NCBI RefSeq assembly: GCF_016841685.1
Contig: NZ_JAENYR010000005.1
Coordinates: 22,701 to 86,700, forward strand
Length of the DNA stretch: 64,000 nt
Direction of reading: 5' to 3'
Source of the DNA: Thiohalomonas denitrificans
GTDB taxonomy: Bacteria > Pseudomonadota > Gammaproteobacteria > Thiohalomonadales > Thiohalomonadaceae
Shown: piece by piece, positions 8,814 to 18,458 of the stretch
Layout: each line of letters begins with the position of its first letter
Numbering within the stretch: the stretch's first letter is position 1
Position numbers and translations under genes: made by a program
Notes under the pieces: model-generated
What the model was told of the DNA's origin: nothing
Database searches by the model: none
Seen by the model: the letters and a program-made list of their open reading frames with translations, nothing else

Positions 8814-8890
8814 TGGTCGGAGCGGGGAGATTCGAACTCCCGACCCCCACAACCCCATTGTGGTGCGCTACCAGGCTGCGCTACGCTCCG
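8814..8890 (-). tRNA. tRNA-Pro (anticodon GGG)
   Basis: 77-nt cloverleaf on the minus strand. The acceptor stem CGGAGCG pairs with CGCTCCG. The anticodon stem CCACA/TGTGG encloses loop ATGGGGT with anticodon GGG. The T-arm GGGAGTTCGAATCTCCC is intact and the 3' CCA is encoded. It lies just downstream of the merR-type gene, an arrangement common in gammaproteobacteria. Confidence 0.97.
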
Positions 8891-8920
8891 AAAACCGGTC
8901 TTCCCGTCGGGAAGCGCGGT

Positions 8921-8949
8921 ATGATACACAACTGAAAGAAAAACCGAAA
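8921..8949 (-). promoter_or_regulatory. Putative promoter of tRNA-Pro
   Basis: On the minus strand, -10 TATCAT (8921-8926) is 17 bases from a weak -35 TTTCGG (8944-8949). A GC-rich discriminator ACCGCGC follows, as is usual for stringently controlled stable RNA promoters. The weak -35 lowers confidence. Confidence 0.45.
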
Positions 8950-8959
8950 CATGAATCGG

Positions 8960-9316
8960 TCAATGTTTCAGGATATCCAGCACCCCTTCAAGCTCCATGC
9001 GGATCTGGCGGATGATCTGCTGACTCTGTTGTGAATCGGCCTTGGCCGGCTCACTCTCGAGCTGTTGCCGCGCACCGCCGATGGTAAATCCCTGTTCGTA
9101 GAGCAGGCTGCGGATCTGGCGGATCATCATGACATCCTGCCGCTGGTAGTAACGGCGGTTGCCCCGCCGTTTTACCGGCTTCAGTTGCGGGAATTCCTGC
9201 TCCCAATATCGCAGCACATGCGGCTTTACGGCACAGAGTTCGCTGACTTCGCCGATGGCAAAATAACGTTTTCCCGGGATGGGCGGAAGCTCGTTATTGT
9301 TGCTGGGTTCCAGCAT
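8960..9316 (-). CDS. MerR-family transcriptional regulator linked to ihfA
   Basis: 118-residue protein with an N-terminal winged helix of MerR type: [20 protein letters not shown] then [20 protein letters not shown], covering about residues 18-60. A coiled helix follows, ending [12 protein letters not shown]. No ligand-binding domain is present, and the signal is not apparent. Its ATG (9314-9316) lies inside the ihfA 3' end (23-base overlap), so it is cotranscribed and probably coupled to ihfA. The pair ihfA-merR followed by tRNA-Pro is widely conserved, but the target of this regulator is not known to me. Confidence 0.88.
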   Translation of the reverse strand: MLEPSNNNELPPIPGKRYFAIGEVSELCAVKPHVLRYWEQEFPQLKPVKRRGNRRYYQRQDVMMIRQIRSLLYEQGFTIGGARQQLESEPAKADSQQSQQIIRQIRMELEGVLDILKH

Positions 9317-9596
9317 AAGCCTCTACCCGCTGCTTGAGTTTCTGACCGGGACGGAAGGTCACCACCCGACGGGCCGTGATGGGGATCTCTTCGCCGGTCT
9401 TGGGGTTGCGACCCGGTCGCTGTTTCTTGTCACGAAGATCGAAATTACCGAACCCCGACAACTTGACCTGCTGTCCCTCTTCCAGTGCCCTTCGAATCTC
9501 CTCGAAGAACATCTCGACGAGCTCCTTCGCCTCGCGTTTATTGAGGCCGAGCTCTTCGAACAATTGTTCCGCAATCGCTGCTTTGGTAAGCGCCAT
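9294..9596 (-). CDS. ihfA: Integration host factor subunit alpha
   Basis: Histone-like DNA-bending protein (100 aa) that pairs with IHF-beta, also encoded in this window at 29015-29335. Conserved DNA-binding arm [20 protein letters not shown] with the Pro at the arm tip is intact. It starts one base after the pheT stop (TGA-T-ATG), so it belongs to the thrS...pheT transcript, as in E. coli. It overlaps the merR gene by 23 bases. Confidence 0.98.
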   Translation of the reverse strand: MALTKAAIAEQLFEELGLNKREAKELVEMFFEEIRRALEEGQQVKLSGFGNFDLRDKKQRPGRNPKTGEEIPITARRVVTFRPGQKLKQRVEAYAGTQQQ

Positions 9597-9597
9597 A

Positions 9598-11976
9598 TCA
9601 CTCTCTCAATGAAGCGCCCAGCTGGTTGCCAAGCGTTGTCACTACTCCGTCGATGACGGCGTCGACTTCTTCGTCGGTTAGAGTGCGTGATTGCGACTGC
9701 AAGGTCAAGCGTAAGGCCAGACTTTTTCTACTGGAATCAATGTGTTCGCCCTCATAGACGTCAAAAAACTTTAACTCACGCAGGATCTCGGGAGCAGCTG
9801 CGCGGGCGCACTCCGCCACCTTTGCGGCCGGCATGTCCCGCTCCACGACAACGGCGATATCACGGCGGATGGCCGGAAAACGCGACAATTCGTGGAATTG
9901 GGGCAGCCGTCCATGGGTAACGGCATCAAGCCGCACCTCAAAGATAAAAGCCCGCGCCGACAGGTCGAGGCTGGCTTCGACAGAGGGATGCAGCGCCCCT
10001 ATCCAGCCAATCGCCTCACCGTCGAGCCGGATGAGGGCCGACTGACCCGGATGCAGTGCCGGATGTTCAGCCGCTTCAAACGTCACATTCTCAGCCCGGC
10101 CGGACAGATGGAACAGTTCCTCGACGTCGCCTTTGACGTCGAAGAAATCCACCGGTCGATTGGGGCTGCCCCACTGTTCCGGCAAGGCGCTGCCCGCGAC
10201 CACTCCGGCGAGCATCGGCTCCTGACGGGTCTCTTCCCCCGAACGCAGAAACCGCAGCCCGGTTTCAAACAGGCGAACACGCCCCTGCTGACGGTTCAGA
10301 TTGCGGATCAGCGCCGGGATCAGTCCTGACCAGAGCGTCGTGCGCATCACGGAAAGGTCAGCGGAGATGGGGTTGGCCAGCGGTATTGCGTCGGCCTCCG
10401 GGTCCAAAACCTCCTGGACACGGGGCTCGACGAAGCTGTAGGTAATCGCTTCCTGGTAACCGCGATCCACCAGGAGACGACGCAGGCGCGTCAGCGGCAC
10501 CTCGGCTTCCGGCTCGGTACGCATAACCAGTGGCGCAGTGGGCGCGCAACCCGGCAGGTTGTTGTATCCGACCACCCGCGCCACCTCTTCGATCAGATCC
10601 TCCTCAATACGAATATCGAAGCGGAAACTGGGGGGCGTCACCATCCAGCCGGCGTCGATCGAAGTCACTCCCATATCGAGACGCTCGAGCACATCCTGGA
10701 CCTGCCCGGCAGGGATTTCGCTACCGAGTACCCGGGTAATCCGTTGGTGGCGTATCGCAACCGGTGTCCGCGCTGGAAGATACTCTTCGGAGACCACTTC
10801 AATGACCGGCCCCGGCCTGCCGCCGGTAATCCCAAGCAGTAACTCGGTGGCGCGCTCAATCGCACACTGCTGCAGCTGCGCGTCCACGCCGCGCTCGAAT
10901 CGGTGAGACGAGTCGGTATGCAGGCCATAGCCCCGTGCCCGTCCGGCAATCCGGGTGGGTTCGAAAAAAGCACTCTCCAAAAAGATATCCCGGGTCTGCT
11001 CCGAAACCCCGGAGGCCTCTCCCCCCATGATACCCGCTAGTGCCAGCGGGCCGCTGCCGTCGGCAATGACCAGATCCTCACTGCTCAGCGTGATTTTTTC
11101 ACCAGTCAGCAGTACGAGAGTTTCCCCCTCTTCCGCCTTTCGCACCCAAATGCCGCTCCGTAACCGATTCAGGTCGAAGCCATGCATCGGCTGCCCCAAT
11201 TCGAGCAGAACGTAATTGGTAACGTCAACGACCGGCCCGAGCGAACGGATGCCGCTGCGGCGTAACCGTTCACGCATCCAGACGGGGGTTTCGGCGGTCG
11301 CATCGATCCCGCGGATCACTCGTCCCACATAACGGGCGCAATCCACCGGCGCATCGACTTCAACCGGGAAGGTGTCCTCTATGACCGGACTGACACTTTC
11401 CATGTGAGGCCCATTGACGTCCATCCGATTGAGGGCTCCCACTTCACGGGCAATACCGACAATGCTCAGGCAGTCTGCACGGTTGGGTGTCAGGCCCAGC
11501 TCGATACTGACGTCATCCAGTTCCAGGTAGTCGCGGATGCTGGTGCCGATCGGCGCATCGGCCTGCAGTTCCATCAGCCCATCAGAGGCTTCGGCAAGTC
11601 CCAGCTCCTTGGCAGAGCAGAGCATTCCCCGGGAGGGAACGCCGCGAAGCTTGGCCTTCTTGATCTTGAAGTCGCCGGGCAGACGGGCGCCGACCACGGC
11701 GGTGGGAACACGCATGCCCTCGTGGACGTTGGAGGCACCGCAGACGATATCCAGAGGTTCGCCCTCTCCCACATCCACTTTGCACACCCGAAGCTTGTCC
11801 GCATCCGGATGAGGCTCGACATGGAGCACGTGACCCACAACGACACCGTCAAAGGCCGGTGCCGCCGGCTCGATGGCGTCGACCTCCAGACCCGCCATCG
11901 TCAACTGGTCGGCCAGCTCCCGGGTGGATACCCGGGGGTCAACCCACTCCCGCAACCATCTCTCGCTGAATCGCAT
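9598..11976 (-). CDS. pheT: Phenylalanyl-tRNA synthetase beta subunit
   Basis: 792-residue beta subunit of the heterotetrameric PheRS that charges tRNA-Phe. Domains in order: tRNA-binding OB fold (about 40-150, [20 protein letters not shown]), B3/B4 editing domain (about 210-380, with SHRFERGVD near its end), B5 domain (about 400-470) and the C-terminal ferredoxin-like anticodon-binding domain (about 698-792, [20 protein letters not shown]). The length matches the family. It lies 42 bases downstream of pheS and one base upstream of ihfA. Confidence 0.98.
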   Translation of the reverse strand: MRFSERWLREWVDPRVSTRELADQLTMAGLEVDAIEPAAPAFDGVVVGHVLHVEPHPDADKLRVCKVDVGEGEPLDIVCGASNVHEGMRVPTAVVGARLPGDFKIKKAKLRGVPSRGMLCSAKELGLAEASDGLMELQADAPIGTSIRDYLELDDVSIELGLTPNRADCLSIVGIAREVGALNRMDVNGPHMESVSPVIEDTFPVEVDAPVDCARYVGRVIRGIDATAETPVWMRERLRRSGIRSLGPVVDVTNYVLLELGQPMHGFDLNRLRSGIWVRKAEEGETLVLLTGEKITLSSEDLVIADGSGPLALAGIMGGEASGVSEQTRDIFLESAFFEPTRIAGRARGYGLHTDSSHRFERGVDAQLQQCAIERATELLLGITGGRPGPVIEVVSEEYLPARTPVAIRHQRITRVLGSEIPAGQVQDVLERLDMGVTSIDAGWMVTPPSFRFDIRIEEDLIEEVARVVGYNNLPGCAPTAPLVMRTEPEAEVPLTRLRRLLVDRGYQEAITYSFVEPRVQEVLDPEADAIPLANPISADLSVMRTTLWSGLIPALIRNLNRQQGRVRLFETGLRFLRSGEETRQEPMLAGVVAGSALPEQWGSPNRPVDFFDVKGDVEELFHLSGRAENVTFEAAEHPALHPGQSALIRLDGEAIGWIGALHPSVEASLDLSARAFIFEVRLDAVTHGRLPQFHELSRFPAIRRDIAVVVERDMPAAKVAECARAAAPEILRELKFFDVYEGEHIDSSRKSLALRLTLQSQSRTLTDEEVDAVIDGVVTTLGNQLGASLRE

Positions 11977-12018
11977 AGGTTCGAATCTTGTAAGCCGTGT
12001 TATTAGAGCCCGGTGGGA

Positions 12019-13053
<1,035 letters not shown>

Positions 13054-13096
13054 TTAAATGGCGCGGGCGTAACCAGCACCCCCGGCACCCAAACAG

Positions 13097-13129
13097 AAAA
13101 GGGGAAGGCATTGGCAGCCTTCCCCTTTT
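13097..13129 (-). terminator. Attenuator/terminator hairpin in the pheS leader
   Basis: Perfect 13-bp stem AAAAGGGGAAGGC / GCCTTCCCCTTTT with a seven-base loop, on the minus strand between rplT and pheS. In E. coli, pheST is attenuated by a Phe-rich leader peptide. Here no short ORF with a run of Phe codons is visible upstream, so if this hairpin regulates pheST it may do so differently or act only as a partial terminator. Confidence 0.8.
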
Positions 13130-13200
13130 CCTCGATCTGGCGTCGGACCGTCATGGTGACTGTGATCGGACAGCCTCCTGGCCCCGGCAAAAGGTGCGGT

Positions 13201-13560
13201 TTACGCTGCCAGCGCTGCCTTCGCCTTATCCGCCAGGGCGCCAAAGGCAGCCTTGTCGAAAACAGCGATATCAGCCAGCACCTTGCGGTCGACTTCCACG
13301 TTGGCTTTCTTCAGGCCGTTGATGAAGCGGCTATAGGAGAGTCCACACTCGCGCGAAGCAGCATTGATACGCACGATCCACAGGTTGCGGAACTGGCGTT
13401 TACGCTGACGGCGATCGCGATAGGCATACTGACCGGCCTTGATGACCGCCTGCTTGGCAACGCGGAATACATTCTTGCGACGGCCGTAGTAACCCTTGGC
13501 CTGAGAAAGAATCTTTTTATGCTTGGCGCGTGCGTTGACGCCACGTTTAACTCTGGGCAT
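13201..13560 (-). CDS. rplT: 50S ribosomal protein L20
   Basis: 119-residue, Arg/Lys-rich 23S rRNA-binding protein. Full family sequence from [20 protein letters not shown] to [21 protein letters not shown]20 also represses its own operon in E. coli by binding the rpmI leader. It lies 17 bases after rpmI in the infC-rpmI-rplT operon. Confidence 0.99.
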   Translation of the reverse strand: MPRVKRGVNARAKHKKILSQAKGYYGRRKNVFRVAKQAVIKAGQYAYRDRRQRKRQFRNLWIVRINAASRECGLSYSRFINGLKKANVEVDRKVLADIAVFDKAAFGALADKAKAALAA

Positions 13561-13577
13561 TGCTCGTCATCTCCCCT

Positions 13578-13775
13578 TTAACTGTACGGAAGCATTTTCG
13601 CCACGAGACGTACATCCGCCTCATGAACGGTGCTGGGCGAACGCAGTTGGCGTTTCCGCTTCGTGCTCTTCTTGGTGAGGATATGACGGCGGTGCGACTG
13701 GTTACGCTTGAACCCGCCCGAGGCGGTGCGCTTGAAGCGCTTGGCCGCGCCCCGATTGGTTTTCATCTTTGGCAT
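13578..13775 (-). CDS. rpmI: 50S ribosomal protein L35
   Basis: 65-residue basic protein, typical L35 ([20 protein letters not shown], with [17 protein letters not shown]). It lies between infC (98-base gap) and rplT. The gap contains a short dyad (GGCAACGGCTGCC) that may contribute to L20-mediated control; this is not shown by the sequence alone. Confidence 0.99.
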   Translation of the reverse strand: MPKMKTNRGAAKRFKRTASGGFKRNQSHRRHILTKKSTKRKRQLRSPSTVHEADVRLVAKMLPYS

Positions 13776-13873
13776 GTCTTTCCAAAACTCCGCATTTTCA
13801 TTTCATTACGCGTACGTTTGTGACCGGGCACCTTACGGCAGACGGTAGCACGCAGTGGATAGGCAACGGCTGC

Positions 13874-14398
13874 CTATTGCTTCTTCTTGGGGACGATGAT
13901 CATGATCATTTGCCGCCCCTCCATTTTCGGGAACTGCTCGACGACCCCGAGACCCTCGAGATCCGCTTCAACCCGTTTTAGGAGTTTGCGACCTAGATCC
14001 TGATGGGCCATTTCACGACCGCGAAACCGCAGTGTGACCTTGACCCTGTCCCCGGCTTCAAGGAAACGCACCAGGTTGCGCAGTTTTACCTGGTAGTCTC
14101 CTATGTCCGTTCCCGGACGGAACTTCACTTCTTTCAGTTGGACCTGTTTCTGCTTCTTTTTGGCCGCCTGCTTCTTCTTGTTCTCTTCAAAGATGAATTT
14201 ACCGTGATCCATGATACGGCAAACCGGCGGCTTGGCCTCGGGGGCCACTTCCACCAAATCCATGTCCACATCGGCGGCGGCGCTTAACGCCTCCTCAATG
14301 GACACAACTCCGACCTGATTGGAATCCTGATCTATGAGGCGGACTTCAGGTACTCTGATTTGATCGTTCAGACGCACCTGTTTATCTTTGGCAGCGAT
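13874..14398 (-). CDS. infC: Translation initiation factor IF-3, probable AUC start
   Basis: IF-3 keeps 30S subunits free and checks start-codon fidelity. The frame encodes the two-domain protein with [19 protein letters not shown], then [20 protein letters not shown] and the C-terminal [17 protein letters not shown]. The first in-frame GTG (14377) would trim the N-terminus and has no good binding site. Seven codons upstream an AUC (14398-14396) is preceded by GGAGGG at 7 bases. infC of E. coli starts with the rare AUU to let IF-3 repress itself, so AUC is the better call (174 aa). The binding site lies within the thrS stop region. Confidence 0.85.
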   Translation of the reverse strand: MAAKDKQVRLNDQIRVPEVRLIDQDSNQVGVVSIEEALSAAADVDMDLVEVAPEAKPPVCRIMDHGKFIFEENKKKQAAKKKQKQVQLKEVKFRPGTDIGDYQVKLRNLVRFLEAGDRVKVTLRFRGREMAHQDLGRKLLKRVEADLEGLGVVEQFPKMEGRQMIMIIVPKKKQ

Positions 14399-14401
14399 CC
14401 T

Positions 14402-16327
14402 TTAACCCTCCAAAACATTACGACCGCGGCTTGCGATCTCGGCGGCGAGGCCTTCGGCAAAGTCATCAATCGACATGGAACCGAGGTCCTTACCACCACG
14501 CGTACGCACGGCCACAGTTTTATTTTCAACCTCTCGATCCCCGATCACGAGCATATAGGGGACCCGTTGCAGCGTGTGCTCCCGAATTTTAAAGCCGATT
14601 TTCTCGTTTCTCAAGTCAGTTTTCACCCGAAAGCCGCTATTTTCAAGGACTTTGGCAATTTCAGCGACAAAATCGGCCTGACTATCGGTAATATTCGCCG
14701 CCACCACCTGCACGGGAGCGAGCCAGGCGGGGAATTGACCGGCGTAATGCTCAATGAGAATGCCGATAAACCGTTCCAGAGAACCCAGAATAGCCCGATG
14801 CAGCATAACCGGCACCTGTTTATCGCCATTTTCATCAATATAATGCGCCCCCAGACGGCCCGGCATGGAGAAATCCACCTGGATGGTACCGCACTGCCAA
14901 ACCCGCTCGAGGCAGTCTTTTAACGAAAACTCGATTTTGGGACCATAGAACGCCCCCTCGCCTGGTTGCAGGTCCCAGTCCAAACCCTTGTTGTTCAGGG
15001 CCCGCTCCAGGGCGTGCTCCGCCTTGTCCCAAACCTCATCGGAACCCACCCGCTGCTCGGGACGGGTCGAGAGCTTGATGATGACGTCCGTGAAGCCGAA
15101 GTCTGCATAGACCTGATGCAGGAGGTCGATAAACGCCGACACCTCCTCCTGAATCTGCTTTTCGGTACAGAAGATATGGGCATCATCCTGCGTGAAGCCG
15201 CGCACCCGCATCAGCCCATGCAGAGTACCGGAAGGCTCGTTTCGATGACAGGAGCCGAATTCCGCCATGCGCAGCGGCAGATCCCGGTAGCTCTTGAGCC
15301 CCTGATTGAAGATCTGCAGATGGCAGGGACAGTTCATCGGTTTGATGGCGAAGGTCCGCTTCTCCGATTCGGTGGTGAACATGTCCTCGCGGAACTTCTC
15401 CCAGTGCCCCGACTTTTCCCACAAGGAGCGATCGGCGAGCAACGGGGTACGCACTTCCTGATAGCTGTGCTTGCGCAGCACCTGGCGGATATACTGCTCC
15501 ACCTGCTGATAGAGGATCCAGCCACGGTCATGCCAGAACACCATGCCCGGGGCCTCTTCCTGGGTGTGGAAGAGCTCCTGCTGACGGCCGATCTTGCGGT
15601 GATCGCGTTTCTCCGCCTCTTCCAGACGGTGCAAGTACTGCTTCAACTCCTTTTTATTACGCCACGCCGTCCCGTAGATGCGCTGCAGCATCTCGTTACT
15701 GGAGTCGCCACGCCAGTAAGCACCGGCGAGCTTCATCAGCTTGAAGGCCTTCAGCTTGCCGGTGGAGGGCACATGCGGACCACGGCAAAGGTCGACGAAG
15801 TCGCCCTGCCGGTAGAGCGAGATGTCTTCGCCTTTGGGGATCTCTTCAATGATTTCGGCCTTGTACTGCTCTCCCATCCTGCGGAAAAACTCCACGGCCT
15901 CATCCCTCGGCATCACGTCGCGCTGGACGGGGAGGTCCTCCTGAGCCAGCTCCGACATCCGCTTCTCGATGGCCTGCAGGTCTTCCGGCGTGAAGCTCTT
16001 CTCCCGGGCGAAATCATAATAGAAGCCATCCTCGACCACCGGGCCAATGGTCACCTGGGTTTCGGGGAAGAGCTCCTTGACGGCCTGCGCCAGGAGGTGT
16101 GCGGTGGAGTGCCGGATAACATCCAGCCCTGCCTCATCCTTTTCGGTGACGATCGCCAGTTCGGCATCATGGTCGATGGTAAAATCCGTATCCACCAGCC
16201 GACCATCCACTTTGCCCGCCAAAGCCGCCTTGGCCAGACCGGGGCCTATATCAGCGGCAACATCATGGATGGAGACCGGATGATCGAACTCGCGCCGTGA
16301 GCCGTCTGGGAGGGTAATCGTGGGCAT
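14402..16327 (-). CDS. thrS: Threonyl-tRNA synthetase
   Basis: Charges tRNA-Thr; 641 aa. Domains: N-terminal TGS domain (1-62, from [17 protein letters not shown]), editing domain (about 65-225, with [20 protein letters not shown]), class II core with the zinc-ligand segment [13 protein letters not shown] and [20 protein letters not shown], and a C-terminal anticodon-binding domain. ATG 16327 follows AGGAAG by 5 bases; a longer frame upstream runs through the leader hairpin and lacks family sequence. infC follows after only three bases. Confidence 0.98.
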   Translation of the reverse strand: MPTITLPDGSRREFDHPVSIHDVAADIGPGLAKAALAGKVDGRLVDTDFTIDHDAELAIVTEKDEAGLDVIRHSTAHLLAQAVKELFPETQVTIGPVVEDGFYYDFAREKSFTPEDLQAIEKRMSELAQEDLPVQRDVMPRDEAVEFFRRMGEQYKAEIIEEIPKGEDISLYRQGDFVDLCRGPHVPSTGKLKAFKLMKLAGAYWRGDSSNEMLQRIYGTAWRNKKELKQYLHRLEEAEKRDHRKIGRQQELFHTQEEAPGMVFWHDRGWILYQQVEQYIRQVLRKHSYQEVRTPLLADRSLWEKSGHWEKFREDMFTTESEKRTFAIKPMNCPCHLQIFNQGLKSYRDLPLRMAEFGSCHRNEPSGTLHGLMRVRGFTQDDAHIFCTEKQIQEEVSAFIDLLHQVYADFGFTDVIIKLSTRPEQRVGSDEVWDKAEHALERALNNKGLDWDLQPGEGAFYGPKIEFSLKDCLERVWQCGTIQVDFSMPGRLGAHYIDENGDKQVPVMLHRAILGSLERFIGILIEHYAGQFPAWLAPVQVVAANITDSQADFVAEIAKVLENSGFRVKTDLRNEKIGFKIREHTLQRVPYMLVIGDREVENKTVAVRTRGGKDLGSMSIDDFAEGLAAEIASRGRNVLEG

Positions 16328-16382
16328 GAATCTTCCTGTCAGTTTCAGTGGTGGTCCATACGAGAGACCACGTGACAAAACA

Positions 16383-16412
16383 AAAAGCACTGACCCTGAG
16401 CACAGTGCTTTT
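16383..16412 (-). promoter_or_regulatory. Hairpin with T-run in the thrS leader
   Basis: AAAAGCACTG / CAGTGCTTTT (10-bp stem, 10-base loop). On the minus strand a T-rich tail CTTTTTGTTTTG follows. It lies 55 bases upstream of the thrS ATG, so it could be an attenuator or a terminator of an upstream transcript. It shows no clear tRNA-Thr mimicry of the E. coli thrS operator kind. Confidence 0.6.
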
Positions 16413-16429
16413 AGCCGATCGGTGGGCAT

Positions 16430-17000
16430 GCGGCTTTCCGCCTCGAACCCTATACGGCGGCAAAACGGAGCCGATTCGGCCGGCTAGTCTATCGTTTTGG
16501 CTGACGGGTTGTCAAAAGACGGAGGCGAAGGAAAGGCAACCGCATACTTTGATGCGAGTGATGCAAGTGCTTGATATCAGGTCGTCGGCGGCACGACTGC
16601 ATGGAGCAGAAGCTAGAACAACGCACGCTATGGAAGACGGTACTAGTCATGCATATGGAGCATATTGTCGAGTGAGCCGTTGCGAGCCCCACCCGCCGCT
16701 CCGCGGCCTCGAATCAGTGATGAAAGTGACGGCCCTGCATACTCTTCACTTCCTACATCCCTGTAGGTCGTATTCACGGCGCACCTGAGATCAAGCACTT
16801 GCATTGCTCGCCAAGTACCAAGCTTGTGAGCGTGCGTTTACCCGGAGGCGAAGGACTATACAGATCAACCGCGCATCGATGTGTTTAAAGGGTGCGGAGC
16901 AACGCATGTGTTCATGCACACGGCACCAGCATCTGTTCCTGCGGTTCTGCAAGTTTCGGTGCGCTCTGCGATGCGGTTATCGGGTCAAGGCAGTGACCCA
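16430..17000. other. Gene-free region between thrS and the exosortase gene
   Basis: About 570 bases with no convincing coding sequence on either strand. It contains a diverged copy of the GCATGGAGCAG...TAGA(G/A)CAACGCA dispersed repeat (about 16602-16632) and the unit CCTACATCCCTGTAGG (about 16751-16768) also seen at 1995. Composition looks less GC-rich and less codon-like than the flanks. No terminator was identified for the exosortase gene, which ends at 17001. Confidence 0.6.
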
Positions 17001-18458
17001 TCAATGCTCCAGTCCAAGTTCGAGGGATCCCCAGACCTTGCGCAGATCCGCCCGCGCCATTTCGGCCTGCAGGCCGATCGGTGTGGAGAGCACCACTATA
17101 CCGACATAGGACGAACCGTCCAGCAGCGCCCACGCTTCAAGTGCTTTTGCTTTGAGGCGGCTTCCCACACAACCGCCCGGAGCACAGTATCCGTACCAGA
17201 CCAACCGCTGCAGACCCGATTTTTCGATAATCAGCTCCCGTAACGGAATGCCCGGCCCGACCGGATGTTCGACAACAGGACGCCAGGGGTCGCTGAACAT
17301 TTGCTGCGACCCACTGGTATAGTCACCGCCGTTTCCCACGAGAAAGGCCCCCGCATAGACCTCGACAGCGCTGCCCTCGATCGCCAGCCGAAGCTTGATT
17401 TCCTCAGCGACACCGGTGAAAGCCGGACTCCAGTTGCCTTCCGGCGTGCTGTTCAGTTCCTCATAGGGAGTGGAGAGGGTCAGCTCGGCATCGAAGCCAC
17501 GGTCGGCCACGGAAAAAGGGATAAAAGAGGCGACGATCAGCGAGATGGCTGCCAGGCTGGCGACACGGTACCCGACTCTCCTATCGCTCCTCGCCTGTTG
17601 GATCTCCAGTCCCGGCTCCGGGGCTTCACTCCAGCGCCGGCCGACCGAAAAGAGCATGAGCATGGCGAAGAAATAGACGAACCATCCCCAGCCGTAATGG
17701 TCCTGCACAATCGTCGACTCGATACCCAACAACTGTCCGAGCCCCACCACGCCGGCGGCCCGAAAGGCGTTGGCCAGCACCGCGACCACCAGAGCGGCCA
17801 ACATAAAGAGCACCCGCCGCTTGAGGCTGGTATAAGTAAAGTAGGCATACAGAAGGGCCAGAGGAAGGGTCGCCTCGAGAAAACGCCAGCCGGCACACGT
17901 CTCGGCCACTTCGAAAGTGCCGGCCGGGGTGTGGAGCATATAGCCCTCCCAGACCACCAGGAGCCCGACCGCTTGCAGCAGGAAAACCGAAACGCCGGCG
18001 GTAATGTCCTGCAGCCAGGTCACCGGAGGCTCATGCAGCGGCAGTGCAAGAAACAGGAACGTCAGGGGAAATGCCAGCGCCTTAACGAAGCCCCTTCCGT
18101 ACAGCGTCCATACACCCGTGACGACCATAAGAAACAGCAGATAGTTTTCGGCGGTTTCCAAAGCCAACAGATGGGCCAGTTTCCAGATCACCCCGAGCAC
18201 AAGCAGAACCACAGCCCCGAAAGGCACCGGTTTTATGGCGATCCGCGCCAGGTTATGCCGCTCCCGCCACACAAGACCCACCGCGATCAACGCGATCAGA
18301 AACCCCTGGCCGTAGTGCCCCTGCCACTGCGCCACCAGTGATGCCAAAGAAGGGAAATACAGGACCGCAACCAGCGCAAGCAAAACAAGTCCGGGAATGG
18401 CCCGATGGCCGGCCTTCAGCCCTCCGCGGTCCGGCTGAATTACCGCCTCGGCTTTCAT
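17001..18458 (-). CDS. xrtA: Exosortase with fused EpsI domain (XrtA type)
   Basis: 485-residue membrane protein that sorts PEP-CTERM proteins, a sortase-like job linked to exopolysaccharide production (known for the family). About eight hydrophobic helices fill residues 20-300. The exosortase catalytic residues are present: Cys188 in AETCAGWRF, Arg233 in ANAFRAAGVV and His254 in DHYGWGWFVYFF. The C-terminal third (about 310-485) is a periplasmic EpsI/DUF3485 domain with YGYCAPGGCVGSRLKAKA. Its start overlaps the prsT-like stop by 4 bases (ATGA), so the pair is translationally coupled. No PEP-CTERM substrate gene is in the window. Confidence 0.92.
   Translation of the reverse strand: MKAEAVIQPDRGGLKAGHRAIPGLVLLALVAVLYFPSLASLVAQWQGHYGQGFLIALIAVGLVWRERHNLARIAIKPVPFGAVVLLVLGVIWKLAHLLALETAENYLLFLMVVTGVWTLYGRGFVKALAFPLTFLFLALPLHEPPVTWLQDITAGVSVFLLQAVGLLVVWEGYMLHTPAGTFEVAETCAGWRFLEATLPLALLYAYFTYTSLKRRVLFMLAALVVAVLANAFRAAGVVGLGQLLGIESTIVQDHYGWGWFVYFFAMLMLFSVGRRWSEAPEPGLEIQQARSDRRVGYRVASLAAISLIVASFIPFSVADRGFDAELTLSTPYEELNSTPEGNWSPAFTGVAEEIKLRLAIEGSAVEVYAGAFLVGNGGDYTSGSQQMFSDPWRPVVEHPVGPGIPLRELIIEKSGLQRLVWYGYCAPGGCVGSRLKAKALEAWALLDGSSYVGIVVLSTPIGLQAEMARADLRKVWGSLELGLEH

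Noticed and set aside
14966..16300. Long plus-strand ORF opposite thrS
   Set aside because: It is the antisense shadow of thrS; the minus strand encodes a complete, conserved synthetase.
16489..16788. Small ORFs between thrS and the exosortase gene
   Set aside because: None has a binding site, plausible codon use or recognisable protein features; the region is repeat-like.
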